Shown: positions 45,917 through 57,234, counted from the first letter of the stretch. The stretch: DNA of 64,000 nucleotides from Aplectana chamaeleonis (GCA_029168955.1 JAPDOI010000358.1:434001-498000); one strand, 5' to 3'. A program made the numbers and translations. The notes: a model not told the origin generated them from the sequence alone.

Positions 45917-48267
45917 TTAAATATAGGCATATTTAATAAGCCATAATTCTGTTCATAGGGGGTCTTGGACGAAAAAAAGAGATACCACTGTGATCAGAGT
46001 GTGACCCTCCTTAAGACCAGCATAAAAACTAAAAAAATCATCTTCTGGGTGTTCTGTGCCTTTGAAGGCAGCTTCCTTTTTTTAAGGCGGAAATCCGCAT
46101 TTGGGGTTTTCTTCTCGCTCCAATATTTGAACCAAGTGGAGATAGCGAAACTTGAGACCTCAATGTCGCGCATATGCATTTTTCGATGCACTTCTTGCGT
46201 TCAATCTAATGTTTTCTAATACTTTCGTATAAAAAAGAGATACCACTGTGATCAGAGGACTCAATGAAAGCAATATAGAAATTACTCCAAAATTGAAATC
46301 GGACCACTTTGAAGCAAGTTATAGCGATGCAGCGCTTTGTGAGCGCAAAAAAACGCCGCAAAATGCTTTTTCTGCGAAAAATTGTGCGGGACTCTACCTA
46401 AGGGGTAAAATTCGGTATTATAGTCCGCCCACCGTGTATAGCAACCCTGTCAAGCTCGAGAACTCAATTCTATCAAAAAAGTGAGAAACTACACGGAAAA
46501 AGTCGACCCCGCTCACAACACCATAAAAGCATAATCAAGCGTTTCGACCTCGAAAAGATAACCCAAATTTTTGCAAACGGAAAATTTAGTTTGTGTGGCG
46601 ATGCTCAAAAGCAAAACGTACAATAGCAGAGCTGTTGGTTCTCTTTCCGGGGCGATGCAGTTAGGCTTTTGGGGCGGAGCCGACTTTTTCCTTGAAGTTT
46701 CTCATTTATTACAGCGAATTGAGATCTCGCGCTTGGCATGGTTGCTACTCACGCTGGGCGGGCTATAATATCAAATTTTACTCCTGATGTTGCACTGTGC
46801 CTTCAAGGCTGTTTAGCGCAGCGAGGCACTGCTCTGTAATTCAAATAATCCATAGATCTTAAAGCACGCCGACAAGTACGCCGCGAAGCGGCGTGGGTGT
46901 GCACCTTGTATACAGATATCCGGAAGTCTAAATGTTTATGCTCAGAAGAAATAACTCTCCAAGCTGATTATCAATGTCCTTGTAGCTGCCCAAATGAACC
47001 ACTTTGAGCAAAGTTACCACACTGCGCTGGCCAAAACGGAGAGCAGCAGCTGAGGAGACGAAAGGAGCACGAGGGCAGCACGTGCTGCTAAGAGCAGCAC
47101 AAAGGCAGCACGTGCTGCTCGAGCAGCAGCTCTTCCCCTCGTGCTGCCCTCGCTATCCTCGTCGAGGTGAAAACCTATTGTGCTCCATTACGACCCCGCG
47201 ATCCTCTGAGTATATATACATCGCGCCAAGTTACGTCTGACAAGCGCCATCACCCGCACAATTGCAGGCAAGACGTCGGATCAATAACCCGGAATCTTAG
47301 GCACAGGCTTAAGCCTCGCAGACACAGCCTCCGACATTCGTAACGTTCAACTACCGTGGAAAATCCGTTGAACTAAGATCCACACTGGAAATCAGCAGAA
47401 TTTCCCCGTTAGTTCAACGAAAATTGTTGGGTAGTTGATCCGGATTTCCACTAAAGTTGAACAGAAGTGCTGATTGGAGAGAATCCTTATACTTAAAGCA
47501 GATGTTTGTACTCAGATAGAGACATCACACTTCCCGCGGTACCACTAGCCGACGTCCCGTAACCCCTCCCGCGGAAGGCCAATAGATCGGTCGCGGGCAG
47601 TCGGCAGCGCTGTTTCGTTGACTGCCCGTATACGGTGAACACGCACTCTGCGGCCCTTCTGCCACCGCCTTACGGCTAATCTGATGACGGACAGAAGACA
47701 GTCCTAAAACAGTTTGCGGTACATTTAAAAATCACCCTTTAAATAAAGGTCTCTCCTAACAAAATTCGAAAAATCCGCTCCTGGGGATTTCATCTTGAAC
47801 TGCATTTGACAAGTAAGGAGTGAGCTTCTACGGGCAAGCTTCTTACACTCACTGCTTCTTGCAGCCTTCCCATTAGCAGATGACATTAACGGACAGTGGT
47901 TCACCTGCCCAAGGCCAGCGTCGCACACAGCGCGGGTTTTGGAAAGAGTCTCGACACAGCGTTCTCTGCTCAGCAATTGTTCATTGGCTCCACTCTAGTC
48001 TGTGGTGCAATGGTGATTCCAATGTGGGAATCGATGAGTGAGTGTTCGATGACCCCCAGGAATAGCCGACTGCCCGCCGACACTCCGCGGAAAGACGGTA
48101 GAGCCTCTCTGTCAGCGGGAAGTGGGGCGCTGTGCCACGCCCACAAAATTGGGGCCGCGCGAAGTCGACTAGCCCGACTTGGCCGGCGGGAAGTGGGCTG
48201 TTTTTATCTGAGTATGTATCCTTCATTTCCTCGCTACTCGCAGGGTTGGGCATCACTATCATAGGAA
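45917..48267. other. Unassigned intergenic sequence with small repeats
   Basis: AAAGAGATACCACTGTGATC occurs twice in direct orientation (near 45977 and 46233). GCAGCACGTGCTGC units recur at 47075-47120. A minus-strand frame at 47725-47976 is Cys-containing but unrecognised. No gene can be supported. Confidence 0.4.
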
Positions 48268-48382
48268 TGGTGCGGTTTTGAGAATGATTTCTTCACTTTC
48301 ATAGTTGCTTTTTTCGAAAAACAACCGCTTCGCATCTATGATTGTGATAATACGACTGCGAGTAGCTCGGAAATTAATGTTA

Positions 48383-48544
48383 TAGTTCAGTTCCGCAATC
48401 GCGTTCAGTCCTCATTATCACAATCGTAGAAGCGAAGCGGTTGTTTTTTAAAAATTCAACTAGAATCATTCTCAAAACAACCGCTTCGCTTCTACGATTG
48501 TGATAATGAGACTGCGGACTGAACGCGATTGCGGAACTAGATCA
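48383..48544. mobile_element. Palindromic TA-flanked MITE
   Basis: It is flanked by TA at 48381-48382 and 48545-48546. The ends GTTCCGCAATCGCGTTCAGTCC and the inner ACAACCGCTTCGCTTCTACG match 30825-30999. A partial third copy of the inner part lies at 48268-48361. Confidence 0.72.
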
Positions 48545-48621
48545 TATGTGTGTGTGTGTGTGTAATTGCGTTTCCATGCGGATATCCGGAACGGCCGATC
48601 AAAACAGGGATGATATGGTAC

Positions 48622-48740
48622 CATTCATTCATTCATTCAACGACTTTATTGTGGAAATAAAGAAACATACATATACACGTATGTGAATGAGATTCTTTGT
48701 TAAAGTAAAAAAAAAGATGCATAACAATGGCAGAAGTGGC
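48622..48740 (-). mobile_element. CR1-like LINE 3' end (family b), short
   Basis: CATTCATTCATTCAACGAC then TTTATTGTGG match the 3' ends at 1845-2168 and 59220-59350. Only about 115 bp remain. Confidence 0.7.
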
Positions 48741-48744
48741 AGAA

Positions 48745-48895
48745 TTACCAACATTTGGGTGGGTGGGACATCCATCGATTACCAAAAAATCAGCCTGAAT
48801 CACCTCTTGCGCGCCTCGGGGTAACCGAGTTTGTCCGTGGGGCGCACTTTTGGCCTTGGGTCATGAAAATTTCTGTGAGTCGTGTAGCGCTAGAA
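48745..48895. repeat. R segment of the composite repeat (reverse copy)
   Basis: It is the reverse complement of 13888-14035. It marks one end of a composite repeat whose other end is near 58790. Confidence 0.7.
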
Positions 48896-48954
48896 AGTCT
48901 AAGCCCTAATCAAGGCGACAGGTATTTAGTAGAGTATATCAAACGAATAAAAAT

Positions 48955-49080
48955 GTTCGAATATTCGAATAAACGAATAATTCGGAAAATTAACTTTTTC
49001 GAATATTCGAATAAACGAATTATTCGAAAACAGACTTCTCCGAATATTCGAATAAACGAATTATTCGAAAAATTGACTTC
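48955..49080. repeat. AATATTCG minisatellite, left part
   Basis: Units of about 42 bp contain TTCGAATATTCGAATAAACG and TTATTCGAAAA. The Gypsy element inserted in this array, so the remainder continues at 56508. Confidence 0.85.
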
Positions 49081-49390
49081 TGTGGAGAGGCGAGAGGTCA
49101 GCGCAACCGCTGACCTACCGACCACCGTTGAAGAGGCGTGACATGGGCGGGGCCTAAGGCGTGAGGGCATAAAAGGAGAGGAATGGCAGGATAGGGAGCC
49201 ACCTACCCGCGTCACGTCTCCGCGCCTCCTTCTTTGATTTCGGAGGACATCATTATTATTGTACATTTTTATCATTGTTAGTCTTCGTTGCCTTAATAAA
49301 TTCTTATTACTATAAGGTGTCGTGTCGTGTAATCGTACTATTGCGAACTACCTAACTCACTCGCTAAAAGGGCCTTGTACATCCAGTACA
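49081..49390 (+). repeat. Left LTR of the Gypsy-like element
   Basis: It contains GGCATAAAAGGAGAGG, a likely TATA-type promoter core, and AATAAA further down. It ends right before TGGGGGCCGAACCG. Confidence 0.93.
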
Positions 49391-49807
49391 TGGGGGCCGA
49401 ACCGTTCGACTGCTAGGTACTAACGATTGTATCGATTACAGTCTGGACTAGTGAGAGAAGAGTAGACAGCCGGAAGGTTCCAGAGGCTGTGGTCAGGTTG
49501 AGGAAGGCCCTAGAAGGTTCTGGTGGGCCAAGAGGATCAATACAGTTCATCGATTAGCGTGAGGCTCGTGGGACAAGGGTGCAAAGTAAGCCGCCCGAAA
49601 CCACAGAATAGCTTGGCTAGGACACTGGAGTAGCGGAGAAAGGTGCAAAGTAAGCCGCCTAGGTGCTACAGTGTGTCAGTGCTGAGTGAGAAAAAGTTAG
49701 CTGGAGGATCGAGAGTTGGACTTCTAGCTATAGGGTTGAGAACTGGACTGTCATATTGATAGGCGTGGTGTATTTCGCATAGCCTCGCATAGTGTTCGTG
49801 GAGTTAC

Positions 49808-52771
49808 ATGGAAGAACATCGCATTTTCAGTGACATGGTAAATCGAAACGGTGCCGAGGACGGGGCAGGCGGTTCGAGAAAGGAAGGAAGTTCGGTGGCG
49901 CAGGTTGGTGAACCAGTTGTTGAATTTTCAATCGATTTGAGTGAGGCCATAGAGAGCGCGTGTTTGGAAATCAGAGCCATTAGCACGAGAGTAGACAGTG
50001 ATTTGGAGGAGGCCAGGATTGCGGATAAATATCGAAAACAATTGACTAAAGTTTTGAAGGAGCAGGTCAGTAGGGCTTGTGGAAAATTGGAGTCACTTGA
50101 AGCGAGCGCGGTCGGGTACAAACAGTTTGGTCGTGAACTTTTCCGGGTTCTTAGTGATAGGGGAATAGAAAATGTTGAAGATTTGAATGACTTCATCAGC
50201 ACCACAGAGGCGGATGGAGTATTGATCTCCGATATATGTGATTTGTTTCACACAAATGTCAGGGACGTTCGCAGTGTGCTGATCGATGTTCAGTCATCGC
50301 AGGCAAGGAGTCAACAGCGAGCCCAGGTCGATGACAAAATGGAACTCGACGATGGTGGATCAGTGGGTAGGTGTGGACAGGGAATGTTGAGGAATATGGG
50401 TGTCTGTACCGAAAGTTTGGAATTCCAGAGCACGACACCGAGAACGCCGAATTCACGGACTGGAGTGCCCTGCGCGCAAGACTCGAGGCCGCATTTGGAG
50501 ACATCACGGGTGGAGGCGGCACGGGAGTCAGGTCAGGATTCCATGAGCGTGTGGCCATTAATGCAGGCCAATGCGTGTGTGCACCCAGGGGTTTTCAAAG
50601 GGAATCGATCCGAAAACTTCAATGAGTTTATGCGCCGGTTCAAGAGAAAATACAGAAATGTGATTTCTGATGACGAAACCCTGCTGGACATATTATGTGA
50701 TGATCATCTGGAGGGTAGGGCGAAAAGTGTATTCTTGTCTTTGCCTAAGAATGTGAGAACGTCGGGTTTCGAGGCCGTGGTGGAAGAATTGAGAAAACTC
50801 TTGGCTAATGATTCAACTGCTGGGAGATTACGGGCTTTGACCGAACTTCGGAATTTAAAGCGACATCAGGGACAAAGTGTTTCAGATTTTTGTGTAGTTT
50901 TGGAAAAACTTGGTCGGCAGGCTAACCCCTCGGCTAGTCTCAGCGATAGGTCCCTAGAGTATGCTCAAATACTATTGGATAATCTTAGGGATTGGCCAGA
51001 GCATCTTCATTTATTGAGTACGCTCCAACATGTCGACCACAAGGATGCCTACGAATCGGTTAAGCAGCTAGCGCTTACCATGGATCAATCTAAGGCCATA
51101 TGGGCACCAGGGGAAAGTAAGCGTAGGGACGGAAGGGATGGCTGGAGAGGACGGTCGACAGCGTACCAGAACGACGCTGGAAGACGAGAATATGGCAGAA
51201 GTAGAATGGAAGGCGATGGACAAAGGGCGGTAGATCGACCACGTTTCCAAAATCAATCGGTCAGCAATCAAGGAGTGCGCAGCGGAGGTGATAGTAGCAG
51301 GCAAAGGGAGGTGGATCGATCAAGAACACGGAATGGGTTTGGTGAAGATCAATATGGACGAGAAAAGGCGGCTGGCAGTGAGAGCAAGGATAATAGAAGG
51401 TGTTATAATTGTCAGAAGGTGGGTCATATTGGTAAAGATTGTCCATTGAAGAGGCCCCAGGTGAAACAAATAGGAAATAAGTCAATCAGGAAGGAGACGC
51501 AGACAGGCAGACACTCTAGTGGCAGTGACACGGCTAGCAATAAGCACAGGGTGTCAGCAATAATTGAAAACGCCCGGAGTTTAGGGCTCAGGTGTAATGT
51601 GAATACGGGAGATGAGACGCTGCTAGTTGGGAAGACCATGACGGTTTGGGCGAAGTTGCTGGATAGGCGCGTGGCGGCGGTGGTAGACACTGGATCGATG
51701 ATCAGCATGGTACCAGTGGGAGTATTGGCAAGGGCTCAGAAGGCTGGGGTCGATGTGGACAAGTTGGAGGTGGTAGCAAAAGAATCCATGGTCCCGGTCT
51801 ATGACGCATCAAGCAATCCGATGAAATTTCTAGGAGCTGTGAAGATAATGGTGGAGGTAGAAGGTGGAAAGAAAGTTGAGGTGGCATTTCATATTTCGGA
51901 TGAGAATGATGAAGAAATATTATTAGGAACAAATGCGTTAGAAAAACTGGGATTGCAAATGATACTGTCACCAGAAACTATTGCGCCGGTTAACGAGTCG
52001 AACAAAGTTGTGGTTGCTCGGCGCATTTATATTCCCCCATACGGCAAAGCATTAGTATCGGCACGATGTGAAGGGCAGGAGGAAAGTGGTGAGAAAGTAG
52101 TATGGCCCAGCAAAAATGGCATGGCTGCTGGAGTTTTCAAAATAAAGGATCACAGCGTGCAACTACCAGTCATAAATGATAGCGAGGAGCCAATGATTTT
52201 GAAAGAAGGCGAGGAAATCGGAAATTGGGGTACAGAAAAGTGGAAAGAAGGATGGGAAGATCTGAATCCTTTGATGATGGATGGTGAGGTACTAGATGTT
52301 AATCAAGAAGACAGGAGAGCTATGTTGCATGATCAGGTGAAAGTGAGTTCGAAAGTGGAACAGTTGAGTGATGATATCGAAAAAGTTTTAGACGAAATAC
52401 CGGACGCATTTGCAGTATGTGATAGGGAGTTGACAGGAACGAATAGGATAGAAATGGGCATTGATACTGGAGATCATAAGCCAATCAAAATGAAGGCGAG
52501 GCCGGTTCCGTTGGGCATAAGAGAGAAACTCAGAGAATTGCTGTCAGACTTGGAAGACAGAAAAATTATCGAAAAAAGCAGTTCAGAATGGGCTTTTCCT
52601 ATTGTATTGGTAGAAAAGAAAGATGGTAGTCTGAGATTGTGCGTAGACTACAGAGAGTTGAACAAAAGAATCAAGTTGGACTCGTATCCCTTACCTACGA
52701 TAGATGCAGTTTTGCAAAGTCTGTCAGGGAAATCGTATTTTTCCACACTTGACCTCTGTAGTGGGTACTAG
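49808..52771 (+). CDS. Gypsy-like Gag, protease and start of reverse transcriptase
   Basis: 987 residues. Gag occupies about the first 500 (helical N-terminus, capsid-like region with GRAKSVFLSLP), then a basic region and one zinc knuckle CYNCQKVGHIGKDC near 530. The protease has VVDTGSMISMV near 625. The reverse transcriptase begins near 900 (VEKKDGSLRLCVDYRELN, STLDLCSGY). It ends at a UAG (52769-52771) at a position where relatives have an aromatic residue. A second in-frame UAG is at 52835-52837. Confidence 0.9.
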   Translation: MEEHRIFSDMVNRNGAEDGAGGSRKEGSSVAQVGEPVVEFSIDLSEAIESACLEIRAISTRVDSDLEEARIADKYRKQLTKVLKEQVSRACGKLESLEASAVGYKQFGRELFRVLSDRGIENVEDLNDFISTTEADGVLISDICDLFHTNVRDVRSVLIDVQSSQARSQQRAQVDDKMELDDGGSVGRCGQGMLRNMGVCTESLEFQSTTPRTPNSRTGVPCAQDSRPHLETSRVEAARESGQDSMSVWPLMQANACVHPGVFKGNRSENFNEFMRRFKRKYRNVISDDETLLDILCDDHLEGRAKSVFLSLPKNVRTSGFEAVVEELRKLLANDSTAGRLRALTELRNLKRHQGQSVSDFCVVLEKLGRQANPSASLSDRSLEYAQILLDNLRDWPEHLHLLSTLQHVDHKDAYESVKQLALTMDQSKAIWAPGESKRRDGRDGWRGRSTAYQNDAGRREYGRSRMEGDGQRAVDRPRFQNQSVSNQGVRSGGDSSRQREVDRSRTRNGFGEDQYGREKAAGSESKDNRRCYNCQKVGHIGKDCPLKRPQVKQIGNKSIRKETQTGRHSSGSDTASNKHRVSAIIENARSLGLRCNVNTGDETLLVGKTMTVWAKLLDRRVAAVVDTGSMISMVPVGVLARAQKAGVDVDKLEVVAKESMVPVYDASSNPMKFLGAVKIMVEVEGGKKVEVAFHISDENDEEILLGTNALEKLGLQMILSPETIAPVNESNKVVVARRIYIPPYGKALVSARCEGQEESGEKVVWPSKNGMAAGVFKIKDHSVQLPVINDSEEPMILKEGEEIGNWGTEKWKEGWEDLNPLMMDGEVLDVNQEDRRAMLHDQVKVSSKVEQLSDDIEKVLDEIPDAFAVCDRELTGTNRIEMGIDTGDHKPIKMKARPVPLGIREKLRELLSDLEDRKIIEKSSSEWAFPIVLVEKKDGSLRLCVDYRELNKRIKLDSYPLPTIDAVLQSLSGKSYFSTLDLCSGY

Positions 52772-52837
52772 CAGATCCCGCTAACTCCGGAAGCAATGGA
52801 AAAATCGGCCTTTGTGACAACAGAAGGTCTTTTCTAG

Positions 52838-53692
52838 TTCAGGGTTACTCCATTTGGATTGAGCACGAGCCCTCCGGTTTTTCAACGGCTGATGGATTCA
52901 GTGCTCCATGAGGTTTTGGGTGCAGAAGTATTTTGTTACATTGATGACATAATCATATGTACGAGTACACGGGAGCGACACATAGAATTGCTAAGAAAAG
53001 TCTGTACGTTACTGCGCGATGCGGGACTACGTCTCAAGGCCCAGAAATGTGTTCTGCTGCAGACCAGGGTGAACTTCCTGGGACACGTCATTGACAGTGA
53101 GGGCATTCACATGGATTCGAAAAAAGTTGAGGCTATTGGAAAATATGAGGTACCCAAAAATGCTAGGGAGTTGAGAACGTTCCTGGGGATGGCCTCCTTC
53201 TATAGGAAATTTTGCCTTGGTTTCGCAAAAATGACAGGTTGCTTGTTTTCCTTGACGTCGCCGAAATCGCTATGGACATGGACTGGTGAACATCAGGAAG
53301 CATTTGAAAAAGTGAAAAAAATGATTTCGTCATCTCCGGTTCTTATGCAGCCTGATATTGAAAAGGCTAGAGACGGTTCAAGACCATTTGTGATCTGCAC
53401 GGATGCGTCCACGACGGGATTGGGAGCGGTTCTTTCCCAAGAAGGTGATGATACGAATCTCCATCCAGTGTATTTCGCATCGAAAGGGCTGAGTAAAGCT
53501 GAAAAGAGATACCACGTAACAGATCTAGAGGCGTTAGCAGTGGTTTTCGCAGTGCGGCGCTTTCACATGTTTATTTATGGGCTGCCGACAAAAATATTAA
53601 CAGATCATCAGCCATTGACGGCACTGTTCAATCGGAGTAACGTTCGTTTCAGCCAGAGTATTGAGATGGTCCCTCGAGCTGCAACGTTATAA
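52838..53692 (+). pseudogene. Gypsy-like reverse transcriptase and RNase H
   Basis: The same frame after the second UAG. It has the fingers/palm motif TPFGLSTSP, the catalytic YIDDI (YIDD at 52937-52948), NFLGHVI and the RNase H part (ICTDASTTGLGAVLS, TDHQPLTALF). A small duplication near 53645 shifts the frame, so the end is out of frame. Confidence 0.85.
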
Positions 53693-54737
53693 CCTGGAAA
53701 TAAAGTATATAAAAGGTAAAACGAATGTAGTAGCAGACGCGTTAAGTAGAGGAGCAGCACAATGGGCTAGTGAGGAGTCCATGGGAGGATTGAATGAAGC
53801 AGTGGTTAATGTGATGAGAGTGAAGGAAAAGACCAGATGGATGACTGAACTGGAAGATGATGAAGATTTTGAAGCAGTTTTGGAGGCACTAAAAGATGGA
53901 GATACTCAGGGTAAAGTAACAAGGACGGGAGCAGAAAAACCTTCACGAGTTGCTGATTTCGTAGTAGAAGATGGTGATTTGAAAATGTATCAGTCTGACG
54001 GAAGTTTGGTATTTGTGGTTCCGAAAAGTGCGCGTTACGAAATCTTTCATGAAGCGCATGCGGGCACATTTGCAGGACATTTCAGTGCGCATAAATTGTT
54101 GAACAGGCTCAAAAAGGAGGTTTTCTGGCCAACGATGTCGCAAGATATACATAAGTGGACGCGAGAGTGTCAGAAATGTTTTGTAAGGAACCCGAGAACT
54201 GTGATCACGCCCCCGTTGAAACCTGTGGTTACTGTGCGGCCGTACGAAATAGTTGGCGTAGATATACTAGAATTAGGAATTACGTCGAGCGGAAATCGCT
54301 ACGCAGTAACGGTCATCGATCATTTTTCAAAATTTGCTGCGGCGTACCCAGTTCCGGATAAGAGCGCAGAAACAGTTGCGAAAGTTATGTTTTCTCGATG
54401 GATAGCGGAGGGGTGCCGCTGGCCAAAAACCATACTGTCGGATAAAGGCGGAGAGTTCGAGAATAGAATCATGGAGGAACTCACGAGGATCACCAACGTG
54501 AATCACGTGACCACGAAAGGCTATAACCCGAGAGAGAATGGGGTTACGGAGCGCTTGAATGGTACTATAATAGCAATGCTTAGACGGAGTACTGTTGTGC
54601 CTATGGAATGGGATATACGTCTACCTTTCTGTATGTTCGCATATAATGTGACTCCTCACAGTGCGACGGGAGAGAGTCCATACTTCATATTGCATGGGAT
54701 GGATCCACCATATCCCGAATCCCGAATGGAGGCATAA
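53661..54737 (+). pseudogene. Gypsy-like RNase H end and integrase
   Basis: It opens with LRWSLELQRYNLEIKYIKGK and ADALSR, then an HHCC zinc region (HEAHAGTFAGHF, CQKC), then the DDE core (GVDILELG, LSDKGGEFEN, NGVTERLNGT). A repeated CCCGAAT near 54715 accompanies the frame change at the end. Confidence 0.85.
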
Positions 54738-54748
54738 CTTGGTACAGC

Positions 54749-55102
54749 ATGGACCAGAGTAGGGAAGACTATAAAGCGCAGTTGCTACTATCTGTGTCAG
54801 AAATTCAAGAGAGGGTAAAAGAGTATAATGAGAGGATAAGAGAGAAAATGAAACGAGAGTACGATAAAAGGAAAGCGGTAGAGGTGGATAGGCTCCCAAA
54901 AGTAGGTGAGCGTGTGTACATGAGATCCCCGAAAGAGAAAGCGGCAAGTTCCCATCCAAAATTAGTTTGCGAATGGGCGGGGCCATTCCGAGTGATTCAG
55001 ACAAGTGAAAATTCAGCTTTGATCAATAGGATTGGCGAAAATGCGGAACCTATTAGGGTCAATTTTGATATGCTCGGTAGTGCCGACCTACATCCCAGAT
55101 GA
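54749..55102 (+). pseudogene. Gypsy-like integrase C-terminal region
   Basis: A basic helical segment precedes GERVYMRSPKEK and GPFRVIQTSENSALI, the GPY/F-type module at the C-end of Gypsy integrases. It ends at 55102 and overlaps the next ORF by about 70 bp in another frame. Confidence 0.75.
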
Positions 55103-56285
55103 TCGGATCGACACCGTAACCAGTAGGGGTAAAAGAGGCAGAAAACCACGTGTACAGGTCCGGAGAATAAGAAATTTCATTTCAAGAGGTGTCGAGATCC
55201 GGTCGAAGCACGAGCGTGGTCATCTGGAATTTTCGTGTGCTGATGGTTGCTTCGATGGTGTGAAGCTACGCGATATGAAGGACATCCAGTTCCCCGGGGC
55301 ATACGCGAATATGCCGTTTGGATCGCTGTGGAATGCATGGCGCGCCGCCAGCATTTTCTGTAGGAAAGACATCGATCTGAAATCAAAGATCAAGTTTTGG
55401 AACGACAAGGCAACGTGCCTGGACGAGGAAGCGCTACAACAAGTACTGAAAGTAGCGTACGAGAAATGCCTGGACTGGACGCAGTTTATATGTGTGACAG
55501 ATGCAATAAAGAAGCACGCAAAAATTGAGAATTTCGGTTTCGCACACACATACGACGCGGCATTGAAGAAGCTCAAGAAACAGCTAGATGATGAGGAAAG
55601 GGCGGAAAGGCCTACTCGTGATGGTCCCACGGCATTTGCAGCACCAGCGAGTGCCGGCTTGCTGCAAAAGGACGGTATCAAAAGAGGAATCCACACGCGT
55701 GTCGCTGCTTCGTTTTCGCAGCTTCGAGAAGTCTTGGGAGAATGGTCAAGCAACTCGACATGGGTCATCGTTTGGCCGTTAGATCCGAAATTCGATGAAG
55801 ACACTATTTGCGCTATTGTAAAGTTGTGCAATGAGCATTTTGAGAATGGTGGCCGAATTGTTAGTGTGTGGCCTCCGATTGTTGAAAGGAATAGTACTTT
55901 GTGGAAAAAGTTGGTTGAAATCTGGTTGATGCTAGATGGTACTATTGGCAAAAGATCCGGTCAAGGACAATTTGTGATGGCATCAAGCTCAAAAATTGAG
56001 AATGGACACGTGTATTGTGAAGTAGGCAGTCCTGAGATATGTTTAGCATATTATGGTTCTGATTGTACCGTAGCTTGTGCGAAGACATTGTACGATATGA
56101 TTAGGAAGAAAGTGGCTAAAGTGATAGAGCTACCGGAGCTGAAAAGATTGGACTACGTACCGATGAGGGCATCGGCTCAGGAGGGGGGAGGCATGTGGAG
56201 AGGCGAGAGGTCAGCGCAACCGCTGACCTACCGACCACCGTTGAAGAGGCGTGACATGGGCGGGGCCTTAGGCGTGAGGGCATAA
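55032..56285 (+). CDS. Extra ORF in the env position, function unknown
   Basis: 417 residues, open and uninterrupted, ending inside the right LTR (from about residue 388 the codons are LTR). The first 60 residues are basic (GKRGRKPRVQVRR). The middle has NAWRAASIFCRKD and a Lys-rich helix (AALKKLKKQLDDEERAE). The second half has STWVIVWPLDPKFDEDT and GRIVSVWPP, which suggests a folded alpha/beta domain. No signal peptide or membrane span is seen, so it is not an ordinary envelope protein. I do not recognise the fold. Confidence 0.6.
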   Translation: MAKMRNLLGSILICSVVPTYIPDDRIDTVTSRGKRGRKPRVQVRRIRNFISRGVEIRSKHERGHLEFSCADGCFDGVKLRDMKDIQFPGAYANMPFGSLWNAWRAASIFCRKDIDLKSKIKFWNDKATCLDEEALQQVLKVAYEKCLDWTQFICVTDAIKKHAKIENFGFAHTYDAALKKLKKQLDDEERAERPTRDGPTAFAAPASAGLLQKDGIKRGIHTRVAASFSQLREVLGEWSSNSTWVIVWPLDPKFDEDTICAIVKLCNEHFENGGRIVSVWPPIVERNSTLWKKLVEIWLMLDGTIGKRSGQGQFVMASSSKIENGHVYCEVGSPEICLAYYGSDCTVACAKTLYDMIRKKVAKVIELPELKRLDYVPMRASAQEGGGMWRGERSAQPLTYRPPLKRRDMGGALGVRA

Positions 56286-56503
56286 AAGGAGAGGAATGGC
56301 AGGATAGGGAGCCACCTACCCGCGTCGCGTCTCCGTGCCTCCTTCTTTGATTTCGGAGGACATCATTATTATTGTACATTTTTATCATTGTTAGTCTTCG
56401 TTGCCTTAATAAATTCTTATTACTATAAGGTGTCGTGTCGTGTAATCGTACTATCGCGAACTACCTAACTCACTCGCTAAAAGGGCCTTGTACATCCAGT
56501 ACA
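56194..56503 (+). repeat. Right LTR of the Gypsy-like element
   Basis: It is the same length as the left LTR with about 4 substitutions. It is preceded by the polypurine tract. Confidence 0.93.
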
Positions 56504-56507
56504 CTTC

Positions 56508-56700
56508 TCCGAATATTTGAATAAACGAATTATTCGAAAAAATGACTTCTCCGAATATTCGAATGAACGAATTATTCGAAAACAGACTTCTCCGAATATT
56601 CGAATAAACGAATTATTCGAAAATTTGACTCTTCCGAATAATCGAATTATTCGAATGATTCGAATACGAATAATACGAATATTCGGCCAAAATCGCGAGT
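56508..56700. repeat. AATATTCG minisatellite, right part
   Basis: It continues the array of 48955-49080 with the same 42-bp unit. Confidence 0.85.
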
Positions 56701-56961
56701 ATTCGAATAAGAAGTACGGACCGAGTACGCATAATCAAACCACCGTTCGCGGCACTTCCAACTCTTGACCTTTTTTGTATAGTATTATATAGATCAAAGC
56801 TATGCCAATGTACTTCCACGAAAAAGACGTTCCACCTTATATCATAAGAGTACTCAAATTAACATTTACCACTGTCTATGAGTAGTTGTTAAACGATACG
56901 ATCAAATTCTCTGGATTTTCTAAACAATATCTACCAACAATATCCGAATTTCCTCAGTTTA

Positions 56962-57155
56962 GGGTGCTATCTGAGCGGGGGGGGGCACTGTTGTATCGCA
57001 CATGACCACGCCCATTTTTCCGTGCCGCAATCACTCCTGATATGTGCGGGGGAGGGAAAACCCGGGTAGGTGCTCAAATTTAGTGCGGCACGATAAAATG
57101 GACGGGCGAAGTGCACCCAGACATAGTGGCCCCCCCCACCGCTAAGATAGCACCC
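56962..57155. mobile_element. Foldback MITE with GGGTGCTATCT ends
   Basis: GGGTGCTATCTGAGCGGGGG is mirrored by CCACCGCTAAGATAGCACCC. AGTTT flanks both ends. It has G- and C-homopolymer runs inside both termini. Confidence 0.65.
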
Positions 57156-57234
57156 AGTTTGGTTGGAGACATTTCACCTCTGGACCTCTAAAATGAACAT
57201 GTGCCGGAGACTCTGCTTCTTATTTTTCTGAAAT

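Larger units (their letters stand above)
49081..56503 (+). mobile_element. Ty3/Gypsy-like LTR retrotransposon with an extra 3' ORF
   Basis: The LTRs of 310 bp are 49081-49390 and 56194-56503. They start TGTGGAG, end in CCAGTACA and differ at about 4 positions. The target duplication is CTTC (49077-49080 and 56504-56507). TGGGGGCCGAACCG follows the left LTR as a primer-binding site, and AGGAGGGGGGAGG precedes the right LTR as a polypurine tract. The order is Gag, protease, reverse transcriptase, RNase H, integrase, then a further ORF. Two in-frame UAGs and three frame changes are present. Confidence 0.93.

Noticed and set aside
47725..48264. Host gene exons on either strand
   Set aside because: The frames are short, unrecognised and lack convincing splice sites.
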